Part shown: positions 1 to 5,334 of the stretch, in pieces | Layout of the letters: each line of letters begins with the position of its first letter | Numbering within the stretch: the first letter of the stretch is position 1 | Source of the DNA: Acidimicrobiia bacterium | GTDB lineage: Bacteria; Actinomycetota; Acidimicrobiia; IMCC26256 | Direction: 5' to 3' | DNA length: 5,334 nucleotides | Assembly: GCA_023262065.1 (NCBI GenBank) | Contig: JALRDW010000047.1 | Location: 1-5,334 of the forward strand | The notes under the pieces: generated by a model | Database searches by the model: none | The model's input: the letters and a program-made list of their open reading frames with translations, nothing else | What the model was told of the DNA's origin: nothing | Program-made: the position numbers and the translations under genes

Positions 1-20
1 TGCTGCGCTTCGACTACTAG
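1..20 (+). CDS. C-terminal tail of upstream CDS (partial), probably a Tad-locus gene
   Basis: Only the last codons are present: a frame reading Leu-Arg-Phe-Asp-Tyr and then TAG at 18-20. The stop codon overlaps the Shine-Dalgarno sequence AGGAG (19-23) of the next gene, which is typical of tightly packed genes in one operon. In Tad loci the gene just before tadC is normally tadB, another T2SSF-domain membrane protein, so that is the likely identity. This is inferred from gene order alone, because five residues cannot identify a family. Confidence 0.5.
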
Positions 21-28
21 GAGCGCCC

Positions 29-946
29 GTGTCCCCCATCGTCATCCTGGGTGCGTTGGCCCTCGGCGCCTCGATCCCGCTCGCCTGGTGGGCGCTGAGC
101 GGACCGCGCAGCGAGCGGGAACAGGCCACGAGCAACCTCCGGATGGGCGCGCCGACCAGCAGCAACCTCCGCGAGGCCCGGCTCACCGAGTCCGCCCAGG
201 ACCGGGTCCTCTCGCCGATGATGAAGGGGCTGGCCGATCGTGCCCGACGGTGGAGTCCCTCGGGTCTGCGCGATTCGGCCGAGCAGCGGATCCAGCTCGC
301 GGGCCTGGGCGAGGAGTGGACGCCCGACCGGGTCTTCGCGTCGAAGGCGGTCCTCGGACTGATCGGTGCCGCGTTGACCTTCGTGCTGATGCTCGCCACC
401 CCGAGCCTCAAGGTGCTCCTCATCGGCATCGCGATCACGCTGCTGCTGTTCTTCCTCCCCGACGTGCGCCTCCAATCGAAGGGTGCCGACCGGCAGCAGA
501 CGATCGAGAACCAACTCGCGGACGTCCTCGACCAGATCACGGTCTGCGTCGAGGCCGGCCTCTCCTTCGACAACGCGGTGCTGCGGGTCGCCCGGGGCTC
601 CGGCCCGCTCCCCGAGGAACTCGGCCGCACCCTCCAGGACGTCCAACTCGGCCTGCCCCGGTCGGCGGCGCTGGAACGGATGCTCGAGCGCACCGACGTC
701 TCGGACCTGCGCTCCTTCGTGCACGCGTTCAACCAGGCCGAGAAGTACGGCATCCCGATCGCCCAGATCCTGCGGGTGCAGTCGACCGAGATGCGCACGA
801 AGCGGCGCCAGCGCGCCGAGGAGCGGGCACTCAAGCTCCCGGTGAAGCTCGTGTTCCCGGTCGTCCTCTGCATCCTGCCCGCGCTGTTCGTCGTGGTCGC
901 CGGTCCCGCCGCGATCCGCGTCGCCGAGTCCTTCTCCGCCACGTGA
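29..946 (+). CDS. TadC-like type II secretion system F (T2SSF) domain membrane protein
   Basis: This is a predicted inner-membrane platform protein of a Tad/Flp pilus or type II secretion-like machine. Such proteins couple the TadA/GspE-type ATPase to pilin assembly. The protein has 305 residues, the usual TadC length. Hydrophobic segments lie at about 5-22, 107-124, 128-145 and 273-294. The T2SSF domain spans about 158-292. Its conserved helical core includes an LADVLDQITVCVEAGLSFDNA stretch near 163 and a second acidic/aromatic block (FVHAFNQAEKYGIPI) near 230. A basic cytosolic stretch at 256-269 precedes the last membrane helix. The GTG start at 29 is supported by AGGAG at 19-23, 5 bases upstream. 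The stop (944-946) overlaps the GTG of the next gene. The T2SSF family is clear. TadC rather than TadB is inferred from the long N-terminal part and the position in the cluster; the pilus type cannot be told from this window. Confidence 0.85.
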   Translation: MSPIVILGALALGASIPLAWWALSGPRSEREQATSNLRMGAPTSSNLREARLTESAQDRVLSPMMKGLADRARRWSPSGLRDSAEQRIQLAGLGEEWTPDRVFASKAVLGLIGAALTFVLMLATPSLKVLLIGIAITLLLFFLPDVRLQSKGADRQQTIENQLADVLDQITVCVEAGLSFDNAVLRVARGSGPLPEELGRTLQDVQLGLPRSAALERMLERTDVSDLRSFVHAFNQAEKYGIPIAQILRVQSTEMRTKRRQRAEERALKLPVKLVFPVVLCILPALFVVVAGPAAIRVAESFSAT

Positions 947-1923
947 CCGGGCCCAACGGCGACAGCCTCCGCGACCTGCTCGTCGGGATCGATGCCGGCG
1001 CACTCGGAGCGCCGGACGTCGCCATCCCGACCGGGTTCTCCCCGTTGGACCAGGTCCTCATGGGCGGGGTCCGGACGGGTCAGCTCGTGCTCGTCGGAGG
1101 CCGGCCCGGCATCGGCAAGACGATCCTGGCGCTCCAGTGGGCCCGCACCTTCGCGATGGCCGGGGTGGCGACGGCGGTCGTCTGCTACGAGCACCCGCCC
1201 CGCGAGGTCGTCGAACGGCTGCTCGCGGTCGAGGTGCGGACGGCGGCCCGCGTCGATGAGCAGGTGCTCGTCGACGCGGCGCGCGATCTCGTCCGCCGGG
1301 TGATCCTCGCCGGCGAGCCGCTCGGCACCGCGGCCGAGCACCCGCTGGCGGATGAGGCGATCCGTCGGGCCTCCTCCTGGGGGGACCACCTGCGGATCGC
1401 CGGCGGTTCCGGCCGGGGGACGGACCTCGGCGGGATCGAACGGATCGCCGAGGATCTCGGACCGGGCGGCGTCCTGCTGGTCGACTACCTGCAGAAGGTG
1501 CCGCTCCACGAGCACCTGGGTTCCGACGAGGAGCGCACGCTCGCCGTCGCCGAGGGCCTCAAGGACATCGCACTGCGGCACAACGTCGCGATGGTGGCCA
1601 CGGCGGCCGCCGACCACGGTGGCATCGAGGCCCGTCGCCTGCGCGTCGGTGACCTGCGTGGTTCGGCCGCCCTCGCCCACGAGTGCGACGTGGCCATCAC
1701 GCTCAACGAGAAGGCGCTCGCGGTCTCGAAGGTGTCGCTCGCCTACAACTCCGCCCGGTCGGAGCAGTTCCAGCGCCAGGTGGTGCTGAGCGTCGAGAAG
1801 AACCGCAGCGGCCCCGCCGACATGCACCTCGAGTTCACGAAGGACTTCTCGTCGTACCGCTTCGACCCCGACGGTTCGTTCCTCGGGGAGAAGTTGGTCG
1901 ACGACGTGCTCTACGAGCAGTGA
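943..1923 (+). CDS. Stand-alone DnaB C-terminal-like (RecA-fold) ATPase
   Basis: This 326-residue protein is a P-loop ATPase of the DnaB-C/RecA/KaiC class. Residues 28-47 match the DnaB linker (I-P-T-G-F-x-x-L-D). Walker A is GGRPGIGKT at 52-60. A glutamate at 83 (VCYEH) sits where DnaB has the catalytic Glu of its FSLEM motif. Walker B is VLLVDYLQ at 177-184. DLRGSAALAHECD (237-249) matches the DnaB H4 motif. EKNRSG at 285-290 matches the arginine-finger region (KxRNG). The DnaB N-terminal primase-binding domain is absent. The H3 glutamine sensor appears to be replaced by alanine (about 222). The start is GTG 943 in a GTGA overlap with the TadC-like gene; no separate Shine-Dalgarno is visible, so translation is probably coupled. 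The long open frame upstream of 943 is only a shadow of the TadC gene. The fold is sure. A role in replication is doubtful, and the context suggests a job linked to the Tad system. Confidence 0.85.
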   Translation: MTGPNGDSLRDLLVGIDAGALGAPDVAIPTGFSPLDQVLMGGVRTGQLVLVGGRPGIGKTILALQWARTFAMAGVATAVVCYEHPPREVVERLLAVEVRTAARVDEQVLVDAARDLVRRVILAGEPLGTAAEHPLADEAIRRASSWGDHLRIAGGSGRGTDLGGIERIAEDLGPGGVLLVDYLQKVPLHEHLGSDEERTLAVAEGLKDIALRHNVAMVATAAADHGGIEARRLRVGDLRGSAALAHECDVAITLNEKALAVSKVSLAYNSARSEQFQRQVVLSVEKNRSGPADMHLEFTKDFSSYRFDPDGSFLGEKLVDDVLYEQ

Positions 1924-1936
1924 GCCACGCGCAGGT

Positions 1937-2893
1937 TCACGCGCCGGCCGGCACGCCCTCCGCGTAGAACTGGGCGTACCACTTCCGGAACTTGAGGATC
2001 GGTCCGTCGGTGTCGGCGAGGGCCGGCACCGGCAGGAACGTCTTGTTCTCCCAGATCGGCTTGTCCTCGACGATCTGCTTGTTGATCTCCTTGACGAAGG
2101 CCTCGGCGACGGTCGACGTCATGCGCTCGTCCTCGAACTTGCGCACCATGAAGTTGAACCGGACCACACACGACTCGTCGTCGATCGGGGTGGTCGTCGC
2201 GATGTTGATGGCATCCACGATGCCCGAGAACCACACCTTCGAGTACCCGGGCCCGAAGTTGTAGACGTCGATGCGACCCCAGGTGGTGCCCCGAGGCGTC
2301 ACGTAGCTCTGCTTGGAGAGCATCACCGAACATGGCCCGTCGGTGTTGTACTCCTCCACCTCGGCGACCGTCTCCGTGCCGTGCACGAACAGGAAGTGGG
2401 CAGGATCCGCGGAGTTCTCCATCATCTCCTGCGGGATCGTGCGGATGACGTACTCCGAGGTGTAGTAGGAGGACCAGCCGTCGTCCCCGTGCTCGGCGAT
2501 CTCGTCGACCTCCCACATCGGCGCGACCGTCTCGTCCGGGTGGCGCCAGGCGAGGATGAACCCGTTCCGGTTCACCACCGGGTAGGTCCTCAGGCGGGCC
2601 TTCCGGTTGATCTTCTCGGAGTACGGGATCTCGAGGCAGGAACCGGATCCATCGAAACGCCAACCGTGGAACGGACAGGTGATGGCACCGTCCTGCACGT
2701 GCCCACCGACGCCGAGGTGCGCTCCGAGGTGCGGGCAGAAGGCGTCCTGGAGGTGGTACTCCCCCGCCTCGTCGCGCCACAGCACCAGGTCGGTGCTCCA
2801 GAACCGGAGCGCCTTCACCCCGCCGGGCTCGAGCTCATCCGGGTACGCGACCTGGAACCAGCCGTACGGATGCGGGAACGGGAATCGGCTCAC
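1937..2893 (-). CDS. Rieske non-heme iron oxygenase, KshA-like
   Basis: This is a predicted oxygenase component of a Rieske-type mono- or dioxygenase. It takes electrons from a separate reductase to activate O2 at a mononuclear iron. The 318 residues hold an N-terminal Rieske [2Fe-2S] domain with C53-x-H55 and C73-x2-H76, 17 residues between the pairs. The catalytic motif is N160-x2-D163-x2-H166-x4-H171, and the third iron ligand is probably D277 in EDKPIWENKT. The C-terminal block (EDKPIWENKT, then DGPILKFRKWYAQFY) closely resembles 3-ketosteroid 9-alpha-hydroxylase KshA. The protein stops just after WYAQFY, so it lacks the roughly 50-60-residue tail of KshA. I chose GTG 2893 because GAGGAG (2899-2904) lies 5 bases upstream of it; the GTG at 2899, two codons earlier, would overlap that site. 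No steroid-degradation gene or reductase is in view, so the substrate is unknown. Confidence 0.85.
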   Translation of the reverse strand: MSRFPFPHPYGWFQVAYPDELEPGGVKALRFWSTDLVLWRDEAGEYHLQDAFCPHLGAHLGVGGHVQDGAITCPFHGWRFDGSGSCLEIPYSEKINRKARLRTYPVVNRNGFILAWRHPDETVAPMWEVDEIAEHGDDGWSSYYTSEYVIRTIPQEMMENSADPAHFLFVHGTETVAEVEEYNTDGPCSVMLSKQSYVTPRGTTWGRIDVYNFGPGYSKVWFSGIVDAINIATTTPIDDESCVVRFNFMVRKFEDERMTSTVAEAFVKEINKQIVEDKPIWENKTFLPVPALADTDGPILKFRKWYAQFYAEGVPAGA

Positions 2894-2898
2894 ACTCA

Positions 2899-2904
2899 CT
2901 CCTC
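2899..2904 (-). promoter_or_regulatory. Ribosome binding site deciding the Rieske gene start
   Basis: GAGGAG on the minus strand at 2904-2899 is followed by 5 bases and then GTG at 2893-2891. The alternative in-frame GTG at 2899-2897 starts inside this site and so has no usable spacing. The shorter product, beginning Met-Ser-Arg-Phe-Pro, is therefore preferred. The 86-base gap up to the methyltransferase stop shows no convincing promoter; a CACAAT hexamer (2936-2941) has no matching -35. Confidence 0.6.
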
Positions 2905-2979
2905 GGGACGGACCCGAACCCGGGCCACCGGGCCCATTGTGACACCGTCGACCCCGATCCCCCGCGCTCGGGCGGTGGT

Positions 2980-4380
2980 TCAGCCCCGGGGTTCGGCGAC
3001 GTACAGCGTGCGACCGCCGGAGGGCAGCCGGAGGTGCGAGGTGACCTGGTACCGCTCGCCGAGGAGTCGCTCGAACTCCTCGATCCGGTAGTCCGGGAAG
3101 AGACCGGCCGCCTTGTTGCCGAGCAGGCGGTCCGCCATGGGGTCGTGCGGCTCGACGAACTCCACGACGAGCGTGCCCCCGAGGTCGGCGAACCAGTCGA
3201 CGATCTGGGCGAGCGGGACGTTGGCGGCGAGGGCGAGGTGGTGGATCAGGGCGAGCGCGAGCACCAGGTCCGGGCGCCCCCGGTCGGTGAACGCCCGCCG
3301 CTCGGCGTTCCGCCAGCCCCGGGCCGGGGACGGATCGACGAGGTTCATGACCAGCGGGAGGATGTTCGTGATCCCGTCGGCCCGGAACGACCGGTACATC
3401 GCATCGACCGTGACGTCGTCGTAGTCGACCGCGAGCACCTGGTCCGCCCGTTCAGCCGCGATCCGCGCGTACACACCGTCGTTGGCCCCGAGGTCCCACG
3501 CGGAACCGGGGCGCCGGTCGGCCACGACGTCCCGGATGAACCGCTCCTTCGCCTCCCGGTCGGCGTCGGAGTACGAGCAGGTGTTCCGGTAGGCGACCCA
3601 GGCCGACTCGGAGCGTTCGCTGCGCAGGCCGGTGGTCGTCGCGAGCAGCTTCTTCGTGAGGGCCTTGTTCAGCTCGGCACCGAACCCGGATGCCGCGAGA
3701 TCCTCCTGGGTCTTGCGCCCGCCCCGATCGAACCGTCGGTCGGTGGCTGCCTGCACGGTGACGTTGCGGAACACGCCCTTGCGGTACTTCTTCGTCCCGC
3801 GCAGCAACTTCGCCATCTCCTGCGGCGGGATGCCGTCGAGGTGCCCGAGGAGCGTCCGCTGGAACGGCACGCCGAGGTGGGCCTCGAGCATGAGCGGGTA
3901 CAGGATCGTCTGGCAGTACTGCCGGTACCCGATCCAGGGTCCGGGCCGCACCGGTTCGAACGACCCCACGTCGATGAAGGTCGGACGGGCCCCCACGAAC
4001 TGCAGGTTGAAGGAGTACCCGTCCTTCATCGTGATGCCCTCCTCGAGGGAGGCCAGCAGGAGCTCGAGGTGCAGGGCGCCCGCGTCCTGGAGCATCGAGA
4101 ACGACCACTCGTAGGGGTACGAGATGAACGGGATCGGATCGTGTTCGAGCACCGCCTCGAACCGCCCGACGAGGTCAGCCGGCACCTCGGACGCATCGAG
4201 CCGACGGGTGCCGACGATGCGGCCCGCCGCAACGGCCTCGCGGTACGCAGCGGTGGCCGCCGTGGCCTCGAATGCGCCGGCCGCCTCGGCACCGAGGCCG
4301 CGCAGCACACGGTCACCGTGGCGCAGCACCGTGCTGGCCGGGTCGCGGAAGGACCCCGGATCGGGACGGGAGGGGCTCAC
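2980..4380 (-). CDS. NoeA-like class I SAM-dependent methyltransferase with kinase-like N-terminal half
   Basis: This 466-residue protein has two parts. The C-terminal part (about 265-466) is a Rossmann-type methyltransferase. Motif I is DLGANDG at 297-303, the acidic end of beta-2 is at D319 (AVDYD), and ALALIHHL at 375-382 is followed by the NVPL block; this pattern is known from proteins annotated as NoeA-related. The N-terminal part (about 10-210) contains SYPYEWSFSMLQDA (87-100), then KDGYSFN at 119-125, then TFIDVGSFE at 134-142. The D120-x4-N125...D137 spacing resembles the catalytic loop and metal-binding Asp of aminoglycoside-phosphotransferase/protein-kinase folds. The start is GTG 4380, 15 bases after the stop of the small upstream gene. 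No Shine-Dalgarno is visible, so translation may rely on coupling to that gene. The N-terminal DPAS...RVLRGL region fits a full-length start. The methyl acceptor is unknown; relatives are linked to nodulation-factor or surface-glycan work, so an envelope substrate is inferred. Confidence 0.8.
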   Translation of the reverse strand: MSPSRPDPGSFRDPASTVLRHGDRVLRGLGAEAAGAFEATAATAAYREAVAAGRIVGTRRLDASEVPADLVGRFEAVLEHDPIPFISYPYEWSFSMLQDAGALHLELLLASLEEGITMKDGYSFNLQFVGARPTFIDVGSFEPVRPGPWIGYRQYCQTILYPLMLEAHLGVPFQRTLLGHLDGIPPQEMAKLLRGTKKYRKGVFRNVTVQAATDRRFDRGGRKTQEDLAASGFGAELNKALTKKLLATTTGLRSERSESAWVAYRNTCSYSDADREAKERFIRDVVADRRPGSAWDLGANDGVYARIAAERADQVLAVDYDDVTVDAMYRSFRADGITNILPLVMNLVDPSPARGWRNAERRAFTDRGRPDLVLALALIHHLALAANVPLAQIVDWFADLGGTLVVEFVEPHDPMADRLLGNKAAGLFPDYRIEEFERLLGERYQVTSHLRLPSGGRTLYVAEPRG

Positions 4381-4395
4381 GGCTGGGCGGAGGAC

Positions 4396-4578
4396 TCAGT
4401 CCTCGGACCCCGTCGCGCCCGCCTCGGACGCGGCCGGCTCGACGGTCTTCCCCTTGCGGAAGACACCGGTGATCTGGTGCCACCGCATCTTCACGAACAC
4501 TGCGACACCGGCGAACCCGGCGGCGATGGCGCTCCCGATCATCCCGGCGCTCGTGCCATCGAGGTAGGCGACGCGCAT
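4396..4578 (-). CDS. Small single-pass membrane protein (60 aa) with YLD-G-T-S motif
   Basis: This 60-residue protein starts at ATG 4578, with GAGGAG at 4585-4590 six bases upstream; this is one of the best ribosome sites in the window. It begins with an AYLDGTSAG motif (residues 4-12), followed by one hydrophobic helix (about 12-30), a basic/aromatic stretch (KMRWHQITGVFRKGK, 30-44) and an acidic, Ala/Ser-rich tail. The layout resembles widespread small membrane proteins that start with AYLDPGTGS and end their helix with a K-x-x-W motif; here the P-G-T-G-S part is altered to G-T-S-A-G. The basic residues after the helix suggest an N-out, C-in orientation. The gene lies 15 bases before the methyltransferase gene and probably shares its transcript. 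The longer open frame extending upstream lacks a better start and is not used. The function is unknown. Confidence 0.75.
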   Translation of the reverse strand: MRVAYLDGTSAGMIGSAIAAGFAGVAVFVKMRWHQITGVFRKGKTVEPAASEAGATGSED

Positions 4579-4636
4579 GTGGTTCTCCTCGTGGGTTCCG
4601 GCGACCACGCAGTGCGGCCCCGTGCGACAGAACGTC

Positions 4637-4642
4637 ATCGTA
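4637..4642 (-). promoter_or_regulatory. Candidate -10 hexamer for the small-protein/methyltransferase operon
   Basis: TACGAT on the minus strand (4642-4637) fits the actinobacterial TAnnnT pattern and would give a leader of about 50 bases before ATG 4578. No good TTGACA-like -35 is seen 16-18 bases upstream, so support is weak. The rest of the gap between the small gene and the inverted repeat (about 4579-4776) shows no further gene, RNA or strong repeat that I can recognise. Confidence 0.3.
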
Positions 4643-4776
4643 CCGGTGCCCGGGGGCCCCTCGGACCACACCCGCCACGGACCGCGACCGGAGGTCCTCC
4701 ACCGTCGACGCCGGGGCAGGGCACCGTCGGCGGCCCTCCGGACCGCCTCCTCCCGAATCCCGACAGCGCTCCGAGA

Positions 4777-4822
4777 TCCAACGTGAATGGCCCGGGCACA
4801 AGCCCGGGCCATTCACGTTGGA
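4777..4822 (-). terminator. Perfect 21-bp inverted repeat with 4-base loop at the tRNA-Gly 3' end
   Basis: The arms 4777-4797 and 4802-4822 are exact reverse complements separated by ACAA (TTGT on the tRNA strand). The inner part of the stem is pure G/C (GCCCGGGC) and the outer part is mixed. The arm proximal to the tRNA begins with the discriminator base and CCA. There is no T-run on either side. The position directly downstream of the tRNA suggests a U-tract-less hairpin terminator, a type described for actinobacteria. It could also be a processing signal or a copy of a dispersed palindromic repeat. Confidence 0.65.
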
Positions 4823-4894
4823 GCGGACGACGGGATTCGAACCCGCGACCCTCACCTTGGCAAGGTGATGCTCTACCAGCTGAGCCACGTCCGC
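4819..4894 (-). tRNA. tRNA-Gly (anticodon GCC)
   Basis: The minus strand folds as a full cloverleaf. The acceptor stem is GCGGACG paired with CGTCCGC (4888-4894 with 4823-4829). The D-stem is GCTC/GAGC. The anticodon stem is TCACC/GGTGA with loop TTGCCAA, giving anticodon GCC that reads GGC and GGU codons. The variable loop has 5 bases. The T-arm is GCGGG-TTCGAAT-CCCGT. The discriminator is U73, as usual for bacterial tRNA-Gly, and CCA is encoded at 4821-4819. All invariant positions checked are intact, so it should be functional. It is transcribed away from the oxidoreductase gene. Confidence 0.96.
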
Positions 4895-4905
4895 GTAGGG
4901 CCGCC

Positions 4906-4911
4906 ACTGTA
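4906..4911 (-). promoter_or_regulatory. Candidate -10 box of the tRNA-Gly promoter
   Basis: TACAGT on the minus strand (4911-4906), preceded by TTGC, fits TAnnnT. It would place the transcription start about 5 bases before the mature tRNA 5' end, which is normal for a stand-alone tRNA. No clear -35 hexamer is visible at 16-18 bases upstream. Confidence 0.45.
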
Positions 4912-4945
4912 GCAAGCCTCCCGGCCCGGTAGGCCACGCACGCCC

Positions 4946-4951
4946 TAGGGT
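4946..4951 (+). promoter_or_regulatory. Weak candidate -10 box for the LLM oxidoreductase gene
   Basis: TAGGGT at 4946-4951 has the TAnnnT form and lies about 50 bases before ATG 5002. It overlaps the 8-base palindrome CCCTAGGG (4943-4950). No -35 match is seen. The 107-base divergent gap between the tRNA and this gene must hold both promoters, so some signal is expected here, but the assignment is uncertain. Confidence 0.25.
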
Positions 4952-5001
4952 CGCGGGCGACGAGGGTGCGCCGCCCGGCGCCGAACGATGAGGGAGCGAC
5001 C

Positions 5002-5334
5002 ATGCGGATCGGGATCTTCGGCGGCGCCGCGGTCGACCAGGGACTCGGGGCGGTGCGGCGAGCGGCGGCCACGGCCGAGTCCGAGGGGTTCGCGGCCTTC
5101 TGGTTGCCCCAGATCTTCGGGTTGGACGCGCTCGGGGCCCTCACGCTGATCGGGGCCGAGACCCCCCGGATCGAGCTCGGCACCGCCGTGGTCCCGACCT
5201 ACCCGCGCCACCCGATCACCCTCGCTGCGCAGGCCCTCACCGTGCAGGCGGCGTCCGACGGCCGTCTGACCCTCGGCATCGGACTGTCGCACCAGTTCGT
5301 CATCGAGGCGATGTTCGGCTACTCCTTCGACAAG
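5002..5334 (+). CDS. LLM-class F420-dependent oxidoreductase (partial, 5' end)
   Basis: The first 111 codons are present and the frame is open to the right edge. The protein is a predicted luciferase-like (LLM, TIM-barrel) oxidoreductase that uses coenzyme F420, so hydride transfer to or from an unknown substrate is expected. It starts with the beta-1 strand MRIGIFGG, followed by an alpha helix and then FAAFWLPQIFGLDAL (30-44). ELGTAVVPTYPRHP (58-71) and GRLTLGIGLSH (87-97) are hallmark blocks. Together they match my memory of the TIGR03564-type subfamily (MSMEG_4879-like), but I could not search. The start ATG 5002 has AGGGAG at 4991-4996, 5 bases upstream. The gene is divergent from the tRNA and seems to be transcribed alone or as the first gene of an operon outside the window. 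The C-terminal two thirds are missing. Confidence 0.85.
   Translation, partial: MRIGIFGGAAVDQGLGAVRRAAATAESEGFAAFWLPQIFGLDALGALTLIGAETPRIELGTAVVPTYPRHPITLAAQALTVQAASDGRLTLGIGLSHQFVIEAMFGYSFDK

Noticed and set aside
88..942. Long in-frame extension upstream of the DnaB-like ATPase (open frame from 88)
   Set aside because: It overlaps the TadC-like gene entirely. Its translation is rich in Arg, Gly and Pro and has no domain sense, and recognisable DnaB-like sequence begins only after GTG 943.
1924..1936. Bidirectional terminator between the convergent ATPase and Rieske genes
   Set aside because: The gap is only 13 bases and shows no stem; nearby GC palindromes lie inside the Rieske coding region.
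2922..2935. Hairpin GGGCC-ACCG-GGCCC between the Rieske gene and the methyltransferase gene
   Set aside because: It has only 5 paired bases, expected by chance at this GC content, and no T-run; it also lies close to the Rieske start rather than right after the methyltransferase stop.
4579..4812. N-terminal extension of the small membrane protein (open frame to 4812)
   Set aside because: It would start inside the palindrome and is Arg-rich without structure, while ATG 4578 has a near-ideal GAGGAG with 6-base spacing.
4777..4894. tRNA-Gly as an integration (att) site of a mobile element
   Set aside because: The repeat is inverted rather than a direct copy of the tRNA 3' half, and no integrase or second attachment copy is in the window.
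3034..4932. 632-codon plus-strand open frame across the methyltransferase, small gene and tRNA
   Set aside because: It is an antisense shadow caused by high GC. It has biased Arg/Gly/Val/Glu composition, no motif and no ribosome site, and it runs through an intact tRNA.

Overview
The window is GC-rich throughout (codon third positions are almost all G or C) and uses GTG starts often. It carries the start of an F420-dependent oxidoreductase gene, a KshA-type Rieske oxygenase and a Tad-type secretion gene. This suggests a high-GC actinobacterium. An Acidimicrobiia-like lineage is my best guess from gene content, but that is inference. It reads as chromosomal: there is no transposase, integrase, phage gene or CRISPR array.

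Layout. Bases 1-1923 (+) are the 3' end of a Tad/Flp pilus or type II secretion-like operon. It holds the last codons of an upstream gene, a TadC/GspF-family inner-membrane protein (29-946), and a stand-alone DnaB-C/RecA-fold ATPase (943-1923) coupled to it by a 4-base GTGA overlap. Bases 1937-2893 (-) converge on this operon with a 13-base gap and encode a KshA-like Rieske non-heme iron oxygenase. Bases 2980-4578 (-) hold a two-gene unit: a 60-residue single-pass membrane protein followed 15 bases later by a 466-residue protein with a NoeA-like SAM-methyltransferase domain. The N-terminal half of that protein carries an aminoglycoside-phosphotransferase-like D-x4-N...D signature. Bases 4819-4894 (-) are a tRNA-Gly(GCC) with encoded CCA. 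A perfect 21-bp inverted repeat with a 4-base loop starts at its discriminator base and is probably its terminator. From 5002 (+) a TIGR03564-like LLM-class F420-dependent oxidoreductase runs off the right edge, divergent from the tRNA.

How the genes may work together. The TadC-like protein and the DnaB-like ATPase are co-translated, so the ATPase may serve pilus or secretion biology rather than replication. The small membrane protein and the methyltransferase look like one envelope- or glycan-related unit, with the peptide as a possible membrane partner. The Rieske protein and the F420 enzyme are separate catabolic or redox genes; no reductase partner for the Rieske protein is in view.

Most worth a second look: the TadC/DnaB-like coupling together with the lost glutamine sensor in the ATPase; the small-peptide plus kinase-like/methyltransferase pair; and the hairpin that stacks directly on the tRNA acceptor stem.
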